Assembly (NCBI GenBank): GCA_964654605.1
Contig: CAZZLW010000042.1
Span: 62,001 to 126,000 of the forward strand
Source of the DNA: Raineya sp964654605
GTDB taxonomy: Bacteria > Bacteroidota > Bacteroidia > Cytophagales > Thermonemataceae
Length of the DNA: 64,000 bases
Reading direction: 5' to 3'
Positions 24,375 to 32,612 of this stretch are shown in pieces. Both the position numbers and the translations under genes were made by a program. The notes under the pieces are model-generated. The model was not told the DNA's origin. It ran no database searches and saw nothing but the letters and a program-made list of their open reading frames with translations. The first letter of the stretch is position 1, and every line of letters begins with the position of its first letter.

Positions 24375-25475
24375 TTATTCTTTTTCTTCGGCAATTACTT
24401 GCATCATCAAATCCAATGCTTTGGGTTTGGTAGTGCGTTCTAAAACCATTTGTCGTAGTAGTTCTATCCAAGTGGGGCTATCGTTTAGGCTTTCTACAAG
24501 TTTCCAATGCTCGCCGCCGTATTCTTCAAAGAGTTCTTTGTACTCCTCCCCTACCTCAATGGTCGTTTCCAAGCAATCGGCAATGAAAGAGGGTGAAAAA
24601 GCCAGTACATTTTTTTTGCCTTCTTGGGCAAGTTTTTTTACAACATCTTCTGTGTAAGGTTGTATCCAAACGGCTTTTCCCAAACGCGACTGAAAAGCCG
24701 TACTATAACTGCCTTCGGGCAAATTTAGAGCTTTTGCCAGCAGTCTTGTAGTAGCAAAGCACTGGCTTCGGTAACAAGCGGCATTTTTCTCTTGTAGCAA
24801 ACTACAACAGCCTATTTCGGCTGGGTTAGCGTGTGTAAGGCAATAATTATGCCTATCTGCCTTACGAATTTGCCTTTCGGGCAAGCCGTGATAGGTAAAA
24901 AGATAGTGGTCGTAAGGGTGGGCTTCAATATATTTTTTGCCAAGTTCGGCAAATGCCCTGATAAAAAGCGGGTGCTGATAAAATTGTTGCACAAATTCTA
25001 CCGCAGGAATAGTTTGCCAGTGGCTCAACTCTTTCATTACGGCTTCTTTTACCGAACCTGTGGTAGCCGAAGCATACTGCGGAAACAAAGGAATCACAAT
25101 GAGCTTTTCCCAATGTTTGCCCTCAAACTCTTTCAAAACTGCCTTGATACTTGGTTTTTGATAACGCATTGCAAGCCTTACAAAATATTCTTCGCCCAAG
25201 GCTTCTTGTAAAAGCTCTTGGGTACGAAAGCCGTAGTACTTGAGTGGTGAGCCTTCCTGAGTCCAAACTTTTTGATAAACTTTGGCAGATTTGGGGGCTC
25301 TAAAATTGGCAATTATCAGATTTACCAGTAGCCAACGAGAAAGCAAAGGAATATCTATGACACGCTTATCCATCAGAAACTCACGTAAATACCTGCGTAC
25401 ATCAGGCACACGTGGCGAATCGGGAGTGCCTAAATTAACCAACAATACACCATAGCGAGGGGTAGAATACTGCAT
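24375..25475 (-). CDS. hemH: Ferrochelatase
   Basis: HemH (366 residues) inserts ferrous iron into protoporphyrin IX to finish haem. Diagnostic are YGVLLVNLGTPDSP at the start, FPQYASATTGSV near residue 120, FTYHGLPERQIRKAD with the catalytic histidine near residue 190, and QSRLGKAVWIQPYTE. ATG 25475 is preferred to an upstream in-frame start at 25514, which would overlap a -7 element (TAATTTTG, 25512-25519). ctaB, a haem-modifying enzyme, is elsewhere in the window. Confidence 0.95.
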   Translation of the reverse strand: MQYSTPRYGVLLVNLGTPDSPRVPDVRRYLREFLMDKRVIDIPLLSRWLLVNLIIANFRAPKSAKVYQKVWTQEGSPLKYYGFRTQELLQEALGEEYFVRLAMRYQKPSIKAVLKEFEGKHWEKLIVIPLFPQYASATTGSVKEAVMKELSHWQTIPAVEFVQQFYQHPLFIRAFAELGKKYIEAHPYDHYLFTYHGLPERQIRKADRHNYCLTHANPAEIGCCSLLQEKNAACYRSQCFATTRLLAKALNLPEGSYSTAFQSRLGKAVWIQPYTEDVVKKLAQEGKKNVLAFSPSFIADCLETTIEVGEEYKELFEEYGGEHWKLVESLNDSPTWIELLRQMVLERTTKPKALDLMMQVIAEEKE

Positions 25476-25511
25476 AAATGCTCCGTAATTTGAGGTTTGA
25501 AGTATCTTGTT

Positions 25512-25519
25512 CAAAATTA
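25512..25519 (-). promoter_or_regulatory. -7 element (TAATTTTG) of hemH
   Basis: Perfect TAnnTTTG on the minus strand, 37 bases before the start codon at 25475. The region upstream is full of short GTTTGAA/TTCAAAC repeats. Confidence 0.45.
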
Positions 25520-25689
25520 TTGAAAGAAGGTTTGAATGGTTTGAAGTTCAAAATTTTGAGGTTATAGTTTGAACTTTGCAAACCTTTGCACATTAAAGCC
25601 TTAAACTTTCTTGAATTTGAACAAAAAACCACCTTTCTGCAAAGAAAGTTTGCAAAAAGATGATTTTTGAAAAAATATTACCCAAAAAA

Positions 25690-26130
25690 TTAGAAAGGCA
25701 AATCGTCGCTGGGGCTACTTTCTACGGTAGGAGGTACATAAGGGGTATTATCTTCTTGGCTATTGGAAGAAGTATTTTCGGTATTTGGCGTATTGCTTCC
25801 ACCCAAGCCACTCCCCAAAAGTGTGAGGTTTTGTCCTATCACTTCGGTAATATAACGAGTTTGCCCATCTTTTTCATAAGAGCGGGTAGCGAGCTTACCT
25901 TCAATAAAGACTTGTTTTCCTTTTTTTACATATTTTTCAATAACATCAACCACAGGCCCCCAAAATACAATATTATGCCATTCAGTTTTTTCCACAGGTT
26001 TGCCTTCGCGGTCTTTGTATTTTTCGGAAGTTGCCAGCGGAAAGGTTGCTTTTCTACCTGAATCAAAAGAAATAATATCAGGGTCTTTGCCTACATTGCC
26101 AATCAAAATTACTTTATTTACGCCTGCCAT
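25690..26130 (-). CDS. ssb: Single-stranded DNA-binding protein
   Basis: SSB (146 residues) coats single-stranded DNA in replication and repair. The OB fold starts GVNKVILIGNVGKDPD, with WHNIVFWG and GKQVFIEGKLATRSY in the core. It continues into a Ser/Asn/Pro-rich linker and the acidic tip DDLPF, which recruits partner proteins. Length and tail are normal. Confidence 0.95.
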   Translation of the reverse strand: MAGVNKVILIGNVGKDPDIISFDSGRKATFPLATSEKYKDREGKPVEKTEWHNIVFWGPVVDVIEKYVKKGKQVFIEGKLATRSYEKDGQTRYITEVIGQNLTLLGSGLGGSNTPNTENTSSNSQEDNTPYVPPTVESSPSDDLPF

Positions 26131-26234
26131 ACATATTGATTTTTTTGAACTAAATACAAAACTTCATAAAGTTATACATAATTTGCTTTTTGGCAAAATT
26201 TCGCAAATTTTTTTTTTTGAAAATGGCTTTTCTG

Positions 26235-26265
26235 TTGTTATTCTAACAAAGGATTTTTATTTTTG
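26235..26265 (+). promoter_or_regulatory. Promoter of the lipoprotein/ABC operon
   Basis: TTG at 26235-26237, a 20 base spacer and TATTTTTG at 26258-26265, 16 bases before the ATG at 26282. Confidence 0.6.
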
Positions 26266-26281
26266 TAAAAATTGGGATTCA

Positions 26282-26635
26282 ATGTTTCGTTATATCGGGT
26301 TATTTTTGCTTCTGCTGATAGGTTTTTCGGCTTGTATGAAACCTTGTAAAGTACAAGGTTGTAAAATGATACACGACCACGTGCATTTTTTCGGTGCTGA
26401 ACGTGGCGATGGTAGAATGGCTACCAAAGAAGAAGCCTTGCAAGAAGGGAACTTACAAGTGGTTTCGGGTATGCCTTGGTATCGTAGGCTTTTCAAGAAA
26501 AATTATTATACCGAAAATGGTTTGAAATACAAAAACTTCAATTGGCATCAGCACCGAGCCCGAAACAAAGAAGATTGGCATACTTTCTCAGGAAAAGCCA
26601 AATATCCGGGCAAAGAAAAAACTATGAAAGAGTAA
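26282..26635 (+). CDS. Small lipoprotein upstream of an ABC exporter
   Basis: A 117 residue protein with a lipoprotein signal peptide (lipobox ending SAC, Cys18). It continues with CKVQGC, a His-rich HDHVHFFGAE, and repeated aromatic/basic residues. No family was recognised; the Cys/His content could bind metal. ATG 26282 is fixed by the signal peptide and the promoter. The ABC ATPase gene begins 8 bases after its stop, so it is the first gene of that operon. Confidence 0.75.
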   Translation: MFRYIGLFLLLLIGFSACMKPCKVQGCKMIHDHVHFFGAERGDGRMATKEEALQEGNLQVVSGMPWYRRLFKKNYYTENGLKYKNFNWHQHRARNKEDWHTFSGKAKYPGKEKTMKE

Positions 26636-26643
26636 ATCGGCTT

Positions 26644-27537
26644 ATGAGTGTTTTACAGGTAAATGGTCTTTCCAAAAATTTTGGAAAAATTCAAGCATTA
26701 GACCAAGTTTCTTTTGAAGTACCCCAAGGAAGTGTTTTTGGCATACTCGGGCCCAATGGAAGTGGGAAAACTACCCTATTGGGCATTGTAACAGACGTTT
26801 TGAAAGCTACCGCAGGCAATTTTCTTTGGTTTGGTAGGGCTACAAGTGCCGCTATTCGTAAGCAAATAGGCACGCTTTTGGAAACACCGAATTTTTATCC
26901 TTATCTTTCGGGTTATGATAATTTGCTTTTGCGTCAAAAAATCCACCAAAGAGGCTCACCCAAAGAAGTTCAAGAGGTTTTGGAAGTGGTAAAACTTTCT
27001 GAAAGAGCCAAATCGCCTGCCAAAACATACAGCTTGGGAATGAAACAAAGACTTGCCATTGCCGCCTCTCTGCTCGGCAAACCCCAAGTTCTCATTTTAG
27101 ATGAACCCACCAATGGCTTAGACCCCGTAGGCATTGTAGAAATCCGTGATTTGATTTTAGAGCTTCGTAAGCAAAACTACACCATTATTTTAGCAAGCCA
27201 CTTGCTTGATGAAGTTGAAAAAGTTTGCACCCATACTGCCATTCTCAAACAAGGCAAATTGCTATCTTATGGCAAAGTTGCTGAAATTTTAGGTAAAGGT
27301 CTGACAATTGAAGTGGCAAGCAGTTCGCTGACAGAATTAGCAAATTTTTTGCAAAAAAAATTCCCGCAAGCCGCTATCAAGAAAGAAAATGAGGTATTGC
27401 ATTTAGTCCTTGAATCCGATAGCATTGATTTAGCTTCCTTGAACCAGTCTTGCTTTGAAAATGGCATCATATTGCATCATCTTGCTTTGCGAAGAAAAAC
27501 CCTTGAAACAGCATTTTTGGAACTTACAGAAAACTAA
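26644..27537 (+). CDS. ABC transporter ATP-binding protein
   Basis: A 297 residue ABC ATPase of the drug/antibiotic (CcmA-like) exporter type. Walker A is GPNGSGKTT, the signature YSLGMKQRL, Walker B VLILDEPTNGLDP, and the H-loop LASHLLDEV. The last 80 residues are the C-terminal extension usual in this subfamily. It pairs with the permease that starts 3 bases later. The cargo is unknown. Confidence 0.93.
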   Translation: MSVLQVNGLSKNFGKIQALDQVSFEVPQGSVFGILGPNGSGKTTLLGIVTDVLKATAGNFLWFGRATSAAIRKQIGTLLETPNFYPYLSGYDNLLLRQKIHQRGSPKEVQEVLEVVKLSERAKSPAKTYSLGMKQRLAIAASLLGKPQVLILDEPTNGLDPVGIVEIRDLILELRKQNYTIILASHLLDEVEKVCTHTAILKQGKLLSYGKVAEILGKGLTIEVASSSLTELANFLQKKFPQAAIKKENEVLHLVLESDSIDLASLNQSCFENGIILHHLALRRKTLETAFLELTEN

Positions 27538-27540
27538 ACT

Positions 27541-28341
27541 ATGTTAAGATTTTTACAACTTGAATGGTACAAAATACGCACCAACAGGGCATTTTGGGTT
27601 ATTTTACTCTTAAATTTACTTGCTTTTGTGGGTTTTTTGCAAGTTATTGCCAATTCTTATCGTTCTGTAACCCACACAAAAGAGGAAAATGGTAAATTAG
27701 AGGTGCTAAGACCATTTTTTGAAAAACCATTCAATTACCCTGAAATTTGGCAAACTTCGGCTTTTTTCCTCTCATTTCTTGTACCGCTTTCGGCTATTTT
27801 AGTGATTTTGAATATCAACAACGAATGGAGTAGCAAGATGCTTCGTCAGCATATCATAGAAGGTCTTAGCAGAAAAGAGTTTTTGCTCTCAAAATTTATA
27901 TGGCTTTTGGTGCTTACATTGGTATTCACTTTTTTCTATGTGCTTGCCAATTTATTTGTAGGTTCAGGAGAATGGGAAATTTCCAATACAATTTTTTATT
28001 TTGCCCTTTTGGTTTTTGCTCAATTAAGCATAGCTTTTGCATTAGGTTTATGGATAAAACGTTCCGTACTGGCAGTAACAATATTTATTGCCTATATGCT
28101 TATCGCCGAACCGCTACTTATATGGTTTTTGAAAAAATATAGCTTGGATTTTCTTGTGCCTTTTCTACCTTTTGAAGTTTCAGATAGGCTGATTTTACCG
28201 CCCGAAGTTTTTAAGTTTTTTTCCCCCGAAGATTACAAGCAAAGAAGTGAAGCCATTCAAGCACAAATGCTTTACACAATACTTGAAAGCACCTTGCTTT
28301 GGGTATTTACGTTTTGGAAATTTGAGAAAAAAGATTTGTAA
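27541..28341 (+). CDS. ABC-2 type permease
   Basis: A 266 residue membrane protein with about six hydrophobic helices, starting LQLEWYKIRTNRAFWVILLL as in ABC-2 permeases that pair with a separate ATPase. It lies 3 bases behind the ATPase gene and ends 1 base from the convergent VWA gene. The substrate is unknown. Confidence 0.87.
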   Translation: MLRFLQLEWYKIRTNRAFWVILLLNLLAFVGFLQVIANSYRSVTHTKEENGKLEVLRPFFEKPFNYPEIWQTSAFFLSFLVPLSAILVILNINNEWSSKMLRQHIIEGLSRKEFLLSKFIWLLVLTLVFTFFYVLANLFVGSGEWEISNTIFYFALLVFAQLSIAFALGLWIKRSVLAVTIFIAYMLIAEPLLIWFLKKYSLDFLVPFLPFEVSDRLILPPEVFKFFSPEDYKQRSEAIQAQMLYTILESTLLWVFTFWKFEKKDL

Positions 28342-28342
28342 A

Positions 28343-29449
28343 TCAGATATTTTTCTTCCGATTGCGTTGGTAATCTTCAAAAATGTAGTGTCCAAGTCCT
28401 TTCAGAGAGCTATAATAGGCTCTTCCCTGATTTACTTGCGTAAATTCTCTGACAAACTCTTGCAAGTAGGGGTCTGAGGCAATCATAAAAGTAGTGATAG
28501 GGATTTTAAGCCTGCGACATTGAGCCGCTAAATTGAGTGTTCGGTTCAAAATTTTTCTATCCAAGCCAAAACTATTCTTGTAGTATCGCAAACCCTCTTT
28601 CAGGCAAGTAGGTTTGCCATCGGTTATCATAAAAATCTGTTTGTTGGCGTTTTTGCGTCTGCGGAGCAAATCCATTGCCAGCTCTAAACCCGCAACGGTA
28701 TTGGTATGATAGGGACCCACTTGCAGATAAGGCAAATCTTTGATAGAAATCTGCCAAGCATCATTTCCAAATACAATAATATCCAAAGTATCTTTGGGAT
28801 ATTTGGTGGTAATGAGTTCGGCAAGAGCCATAGCCACTTTTTTGGCAGGTGTAATTCTATCTTCGCCATAGAGTATCATAGAGTGGGAAATATCTATCAT
28901 AAGCACCGTAGAGGTTTGTGCTTTGTATTCTGTTTCAATAATTTCCAAATCTTCGTGAGTAAGGAAAAAATCCTCGTAACCGTGATTGATTTGAGCATTG
29001 CGAATGGACTCCGTAAAAGCGATATTATCCAATTCATCACCAAACTCAAAATTTCGCCTATCTACCCCTTTCTCATCACCCACACCCGATTTTTTAGTTT
29101 GATGGTTGCCCGGTTTGGCTTTTTTGAGCTTTCCAAAAATTTCTTCCAAAGCATTACGGCGAATATTCTGCTCGCTTTTGGGGGTAATTTGCAAAACACC
29201 TGCTTTTTGCGGATTTTCTTCTATGTAACCTTTTCGCTTCAAATCTTCAATAAAATCGCCTATGCCGTAGCTATCATCGGTGAGTTGGTATTTTTTATCT
29301 AAATTGTTGAGCCAAGCCAGAGCTTCGGCTACATTGCCCCCTGTCATACTGACAAGTTCTAAAAAAAGTTTGAGCAAAGATTCAAATTTGGCTTTGCCTT
29401 GCTGTATTTGCTCATCAGGGGTATATTCGGTAAAACGATAGCCAATCAT
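28343..29449 (-). CDS. VWA-domain protein (chelatase/MoxR-partner type)
   Basis: A 368 residue protein whose C-terminal half is a von Willebrand factor A domain with the metal site D-x-S-x-S (MIDISHSM) near residue 180 and ITDGKPT near residue 275. The N-terminal half is helical, as in the D-subunit-like partner of MoxR or magnesium-chelatase AAA ATPases. That ATPase gene, normally next door, is not in this neighbourhood. Function in Bacteroidetes is unknown. Confidence 0.82.
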   Translation of the reverse strand: MIGYRFTEYTPDEQIQQGKAKFESLLKLFLELVSMTGGNVAEALAWLNNLDKKYQLTDDSYGIGDFIEDLKRKGYIEENPQKAGVLQITPKSEQNIRRNALEEIFGKLKKAKPGNHQTKKSGVGDEKGVDRRNFEFGDELDNIAFTESIRNAQINHGYEDFFLTHEDLEIIETEYKAQTSTVLMIDISHSMILYGEDRITPAKKVAMALAELITTKYPKDTLDIIVFGNDAWQISIKDLPYLQVGPYHTNTVAGLELAMDLLRRRKNANKQIFMITDGKPTCLKEGLRYYKNSFGLDRKILNRTLNLAAQCRRLKIPITTFMIASDPYLQEFVREFTQVNQGRAYYSSLKGLGHYIFEDYQRNRKKNI

Positions 29450-29524
29450 TGGATTTGCTGTTTGGGTGAGTGATTTCTCTGCTATTAAACACTCTTTACA
29501 AGAAAATGGTTTGAGCCGAAAAGG

Positions 29525-30484
29525 TTAAATTTCAAACTTCAAATCGTTCATACATTTGAAATGTTTTTTAGGGCAGGTGTGTTTGCCCAAACGAGAACAA
29601 GGACGACAATTCAGACTTTTATTTTCAATAATTTGGTGGGGCGTTTGATAAGGGTAAAGCCCCAATTCGGGAGTGGTACTGCCGAAAATCATATATACTT
29701 TTTTCTGAAAACAAGCGGCAATGTGTGTAAGCCCTGTATCGTGTCCATAGACCATTTCGGCTTGGCTCACTACCCAAGCCGATTGCATCAGACTCAACTT
29801 TCCACACAAATTCCACACAAGATTGGTTTTATTTTCTACAAAGTAGCTCTCTATTTCCTCACCTGCGGCTTCATCTTCTTTGCCGCCTATCAGAACAACG
29901 GGCAAAGGCATTTGCTTACAGAATTCTATGATTTTCGTGTTAGGCATTTTTTTAGTGGCATAGCTTGCCCCAATGACAAAAGCAATAAATTTTTCCTGAA
30001 AAGCGGGTGGAAAAAAATCTTTACTCAAATGATACTTTTCAGGAATATGCAATTCCAAGCCTTTGCTATCAGGCTCTATGCCCAAAGGTACAATGGTTTC
30101 AAAATATCTATCTACAACGTGGCTATGGGGCATTTTATTTATTTTGAAATTTACGAGTAGCCACTTTTGCCAACGCAACTTCCGATAGCTTCTTGCAGGT
30201 ACATTCCAAAGGGCAAGTTTGATATAAAAAGTTCGCAAGTTGTTGTGCAAATCAATGATATAGTCAAATTTTTCTTTACGCCAAAGTCCGATAAGTTCTG
30301 AAAGGCTTTTTTCGCCAAGCAAATGCAAAGTATCAATGTTAGGATTTGCCTCAAAAAGCGGTGCGTATTGTTTTTTGGTTACAAAATGCACCTCACAGGC
30401 AAGTTGTGTTTTCAGGCATCGTAAGATGGGCGTTACCCAAATACAATCTCCAATAGACGAAAAACGAATAACTAATACTTTCAA
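29525..30484 (-). CDS. Glycosyltransferase family 9 (heptosyltransferase-like)
   Basis: A 319 residue GT9 enzyme, normally adding heptose or a related sugar to the lipopolysaccharide core. It shows KVLVIRFSSIGDCIWVTPIL at the N-terminus and GHDTGLTHIAACF with VYMIFGSTTP near the C-terminus. The start is a TTG at 30484, since no ATG fits the conserved N-terminus. A second cysteine-rich end (CRPCSRLGKHTCPKK) is present. It follows a secreted protein gene with a 51 base gap. Confidence 0.9.
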   Translation of the reverse strand: MKVLVIRFSSIGDCIWVTPILRCLKTQLACEVHFVTKKQYAPLFEANPNIDTLHLLGEKSLSELIGLWRKEKFDYIIDLHNNLRTFYIKLALWNVPARSYRKLRWQKWLLVNFKINKMPHSHVVDRYFETIVPLGIEPDSKGLELHIPEKYHLSKDFFPPAFQEKFIAFVIGASYATKKMPNTKIIEFCKQMPLPVVLIGGKEDEAAGEEIESYFVENKTNLVWNLCGKLSLMQSAWVVSQAEMVYGHDTGLTHIAACFQKKVYMIFGSTTPELGLYPYQTPHQIIENKSLNCRPCSRLGKHTCPKKHFKCMNDLKFEI

Positions 30485-30535
30485 CGCTACTTTTTGCCTG
30501 CAAGTTAAGATTTTCTGCTATTTCAGCCAAATGCT

Positions 30536-31342
30536 TTACATTCGGGCTTGGGCTTCTTGCGGATAAGTAGGAGGCGTTGGCGGGCTATGTAAGCGAGGTT
30601 TCGGGGTGGGTTGGGGCGGTTTGTTTTGCTTTTTTACAAGCACAGGCGTTGGTGCAGGAACAGGTATTTTTTCTTCTTTTTTGGTAATGGCAGGTTTGTT
30701 TTCTTTTTTGGGTACAGAAAAGGTACTGCGTGGCGTGCCTGTGAGTTTGCGTTCAAAATCTTGTACTTTTTTCACCATATCCGAAAAGTTACCCAATTCG
30801 GGGTCATTTGCTTGTTTTACTTTGATTTGCAAAACGTGGAAATGGTTTTGGTCGTGTTTGTAGTCTTCCCCTTCAAACAAATTTACACGTTTGACGTGTT
30901 TGGGCAAACGATTGAAATGTATTTCGCAGGTAAAAATCTCGTTGGCTACGATGTCTTCGTAATCTAGCTGCTTACTGCCTGCAATAGAGGTTGCCATTAG
31001 CCTACCATTGCGGCGAATATTTTTAATATCAATGAAATGAAAAGCCTCGTCAGGGTTAAGATGATTTTCCAGATACCATTTTTCACGATGATATTTGCCA
31101 AAAAAAGTAATTTTTGTAATGGTATAAAAGTTTTTGAATAAGGATTTGGATTCTTGGGGCATAGAATTGGCTACATAGCGAAAATGAATAATCATTCGGT
31201 TTTCGGTATAATCAATTTTATCAATCATATAATCGGGGTGCCATTTCTTGTATTCGGGCTTGTAGTCGGTATAGCTACTTTGAGCCCGAATGGTTGAATA
31301 GCTTAAAAGAAAGAAAAATATGGTCAGATAATTTTTCAGCAT
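30536..31342 (-). CDS. Secreted hypothetical protein with proline-rich tail
   Basis: A 268 residue protein with a signal peptide (MLKNYLTIFFFLLSYSTIRA), a conserved-looking globular domain (residues about 25-185) and a Pro/Lys-rich C-terminal tail of about 70 residues (PKPRLHSPPTPPTYPQEAQA). I do not recognise the domain. ATG 31342 is chosen by the signal peptide. Two -7-like sequences (TAACTTTG at 31394-31401 and TAATTTTG at 31405-31412) lie just upstream on this strand. Confidence 0.7.
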   Translation of the reverse strand: MLKNYLTIFFFLLSYSTIRAQSSYTDYKPEYKKWHPDYMIDKIDYTENRMIIHFRYVANSMPQESKSLFKNFYTITKITFFGKYHREKWYLENHLNPDEAFHFIDIKNIRRNGRLMATSIAGSKQLDYEDIVANEIFTCEIHFNRLPKHVKRVNLFEGEDYKHDQNHFHVLQIKVKQANDPELGNFSDMVKKVQDFERKLTGTPRSTFSVPKKENKPAITKKEEKIPVPAPTPVLVKKQNKPPQPTPKPRLHSPPTPPTYPQEAQARM

Positions 31343-31449
31343 TGTTTCTGATTTCAGCAAAAGCTTTGTTAATTTTATGTGCAAAAATCGCACCAAAGTT
31401 AAACCAAAATTAAGACGATTTTCTGGTTTTGATATTTGATTAAAATGAT

Positions 31450-31597
31450 TTTTTAGCGTAATTGTTTAGGTATAGTTTGCTGTAAGGAAACAGGATTATA
31501 GAAAATAGATGTCCGAAAGAAAAAATGAGAGATAAAGCCCTTAAAAACTTAAATATCAAACATTTAACTTTTTGAACGTAAATAATTACTTTTTAGC
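31450..31597 (-). mobile_element. MITE-like element, copy A (132 bp plus 8 bp duplications)
   Basis: Element 31458-31589 begins GTAATTGTTTA and ends TAAATAATTAC, terminal inverted repeats with 10 of 11 matches. It is flanked by a perfect 8 base direct repeat, TTTTTAGC, at 31450-31457 and 31590-31597. No coding capacity. In the minus orientation it matches copies at 36648, 59315 and 60536. Its right edge is 25 bases from the start codon of the DCC gene. Confidence 0.8.
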
Positions 31598-31614
31598 AAT
31601 TTGTTTTTATTGAA

Positions 31615-32013
31615 ATGCAAAATCCGATAGTGCTTTTTGATGGTGTTTGCAACCTTTGTGAGGGTTCGGTGAAGTTTCTTATCCAAAAAGATAAGAAAGA
31701 TATTTTACGTTTTGCTTCTTTGCAGTCGGAGGCGGGGCAAAAACTTTTGAAAAAGTTTAATTTACCTACGCAAAAGTATGATTCTTTTGTGCTGATAGCA
31801 AATGAAAAGATTTACTTACGCTCTTCGGCGGCACTAAAAGTGTGCAGTTATTTGGGAGGAATTTGGCAATTGTGGGGGATTTTTTGGCTTATCCCCAAGC
31901 CTTTGCGAGATGCCGTGTATAATTTTATTGCAAGAAATCGTTACAGGTGGTTTGGCAAAAAAAGCGAATGTATGCTCCCTAGCCCTCAAATAAGAAAAAA
32001 GTTTTTGGAATGA
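31615..32013 (+). CDS. DCC family thiol-disulfide oxidoreductase (DUF393)
   Basis: A 132 residue protein with the family motif FDGVCNLCEGSV (D-x-x-C-x-x-C, residues 8-19), predicted to have a thioredoxin-like fold. The biochemical role is not settled. It is short of membrane segments except for one hydrophobic stretch (IWQLWGIFWLIP). The start codon is 25 bases from a MITE-like element, which may have replaced its promoter. A bidirectional terminator follows immediately. Confidence 0.88.
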   Translation: MQNPIVLFDGVCNLCEGSVKFLIQKDKKDILRFASLQSEAGQKLLKKFNLPTQKYDSFVLIANEKIYLRSSAALKVCSYLGGIWQLWGIFWLIPKPLRDAVYNFIARNRYRWFGKKSECMLPSPQIRKKFLE

Positions 32014-32046
32014 AAAAAGTCGGTGTTTTTCACCGACTTTATTTTT
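32013..32046. terminator. Bidirectional terminator between convergent genes
   Basis: AAAGTCGGTG and CACCGACTTT pair perfectly (10 bp) around TTTTT, with A- and T-rich flanks. It serves the DCC gene on one strand and the small membrane protein on the other. Confidence 0.85.
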
Positions 32047-32476
32047 ATACCAGTTCTAAAAGTAACAAGACTAAACCAATAATCGTAAAAATAACTCCAA
32101 CAGGCCAGAATACTATGAGGAGTATAATACCAACAATGATGAGAATCAAACCAACAACACCCAACTTACCCAAACCCAATTTGCTTTCCTCACTTTGATT
32201 GCTTGGTTTTAAGTTCTTTTTAATTCTTTCGCCCTTTACAACTTTATTGGTAGTGAGAGGAGCGTTAGAAATTTCTATTGGAGCAGTTTTTTCCAAAGGT
32301 TTTACGGTGCTTACTGAGTTGCTAAGGGTAGCTTTTTCAGGATTTGCTTTTTCCATAGCAAGGTTTTCACTTGTCATTGCGTCCATACGAGCCGCACCTT
32401 CAATGTTTTGGGCTATTGTTTGTCCTACAAACAAAAACATTAGCAAAATAGCGAAAAGAAAATGGCTTTTTCTCAT
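32045..32476 (-). CDS. Hypothetical protein with signal peptide and C-terminal membrane pair
   Basis: A 143 residue protein with a signal peptide (MRKSHFLFAILLMFLFVGQT), a polar middle rich in Ser/Thr/Lys, and two adjacent hydrophobic segments at the C-terminus (GVVGLILIIVGIILLIVFWP and VIFTIIGLVLLLLE). This layout is common in Bacteroidetes envelope proteins of unknown function. No named domain recognised. Confidence 0.7.
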   Translation of the reverse strand: MRKSHFLFAILLMFLFVGQTIAQNIEGAARMDAMTSENLAMEKANPEKATLSNSVSTVKPLEKTAPIEISNAPLTTNKVVKGERIKKNLKPSNQSEESKLGLGKLGVVGLILIIVGIILLIVFWPVGVIFTIIGLVLLLLELV

Positions 32477-32561
32477 AAGAAATCAAGTTTTATGGTTTAA
32501 CATTTTTGCAAAACTAATGTTTGTTTGCTTTTTTCCAAATTTTATTCAAAAAATTATTCTT

Positions 32562-32600
32562 ACAAAAAAAAATCCTGAAAGATTGTTCTTTCAGGATTTT
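32562..32600 (-). terminator. Rho-independent terminator
   Basis: AATCCTGAAAG pairs with CTTTCAGGATT around ATTGTT, with an A-run at 32563-32570 that gives a U-tract on the minus strand. It lies 12 bases after the stop of the large T9SS protein. Confidence 0.85.
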
Positions 32601-32612
32601 GGTAGAAATTGC

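Noticed and set aside
25500..25640. GTTTGAA/TTCAAAC-rich gap considered as another MITE-like copy
   Set aside because: It lacks the GTAATT ends and the TTTCCTG block of the element; only short degenerate inverted repeats are present.
29561..30160. 199 codon plus-strand frame inside the GT9 gene
   Set aside because: Antisense to a clear glycosyltransferase; composition is not protein-like.
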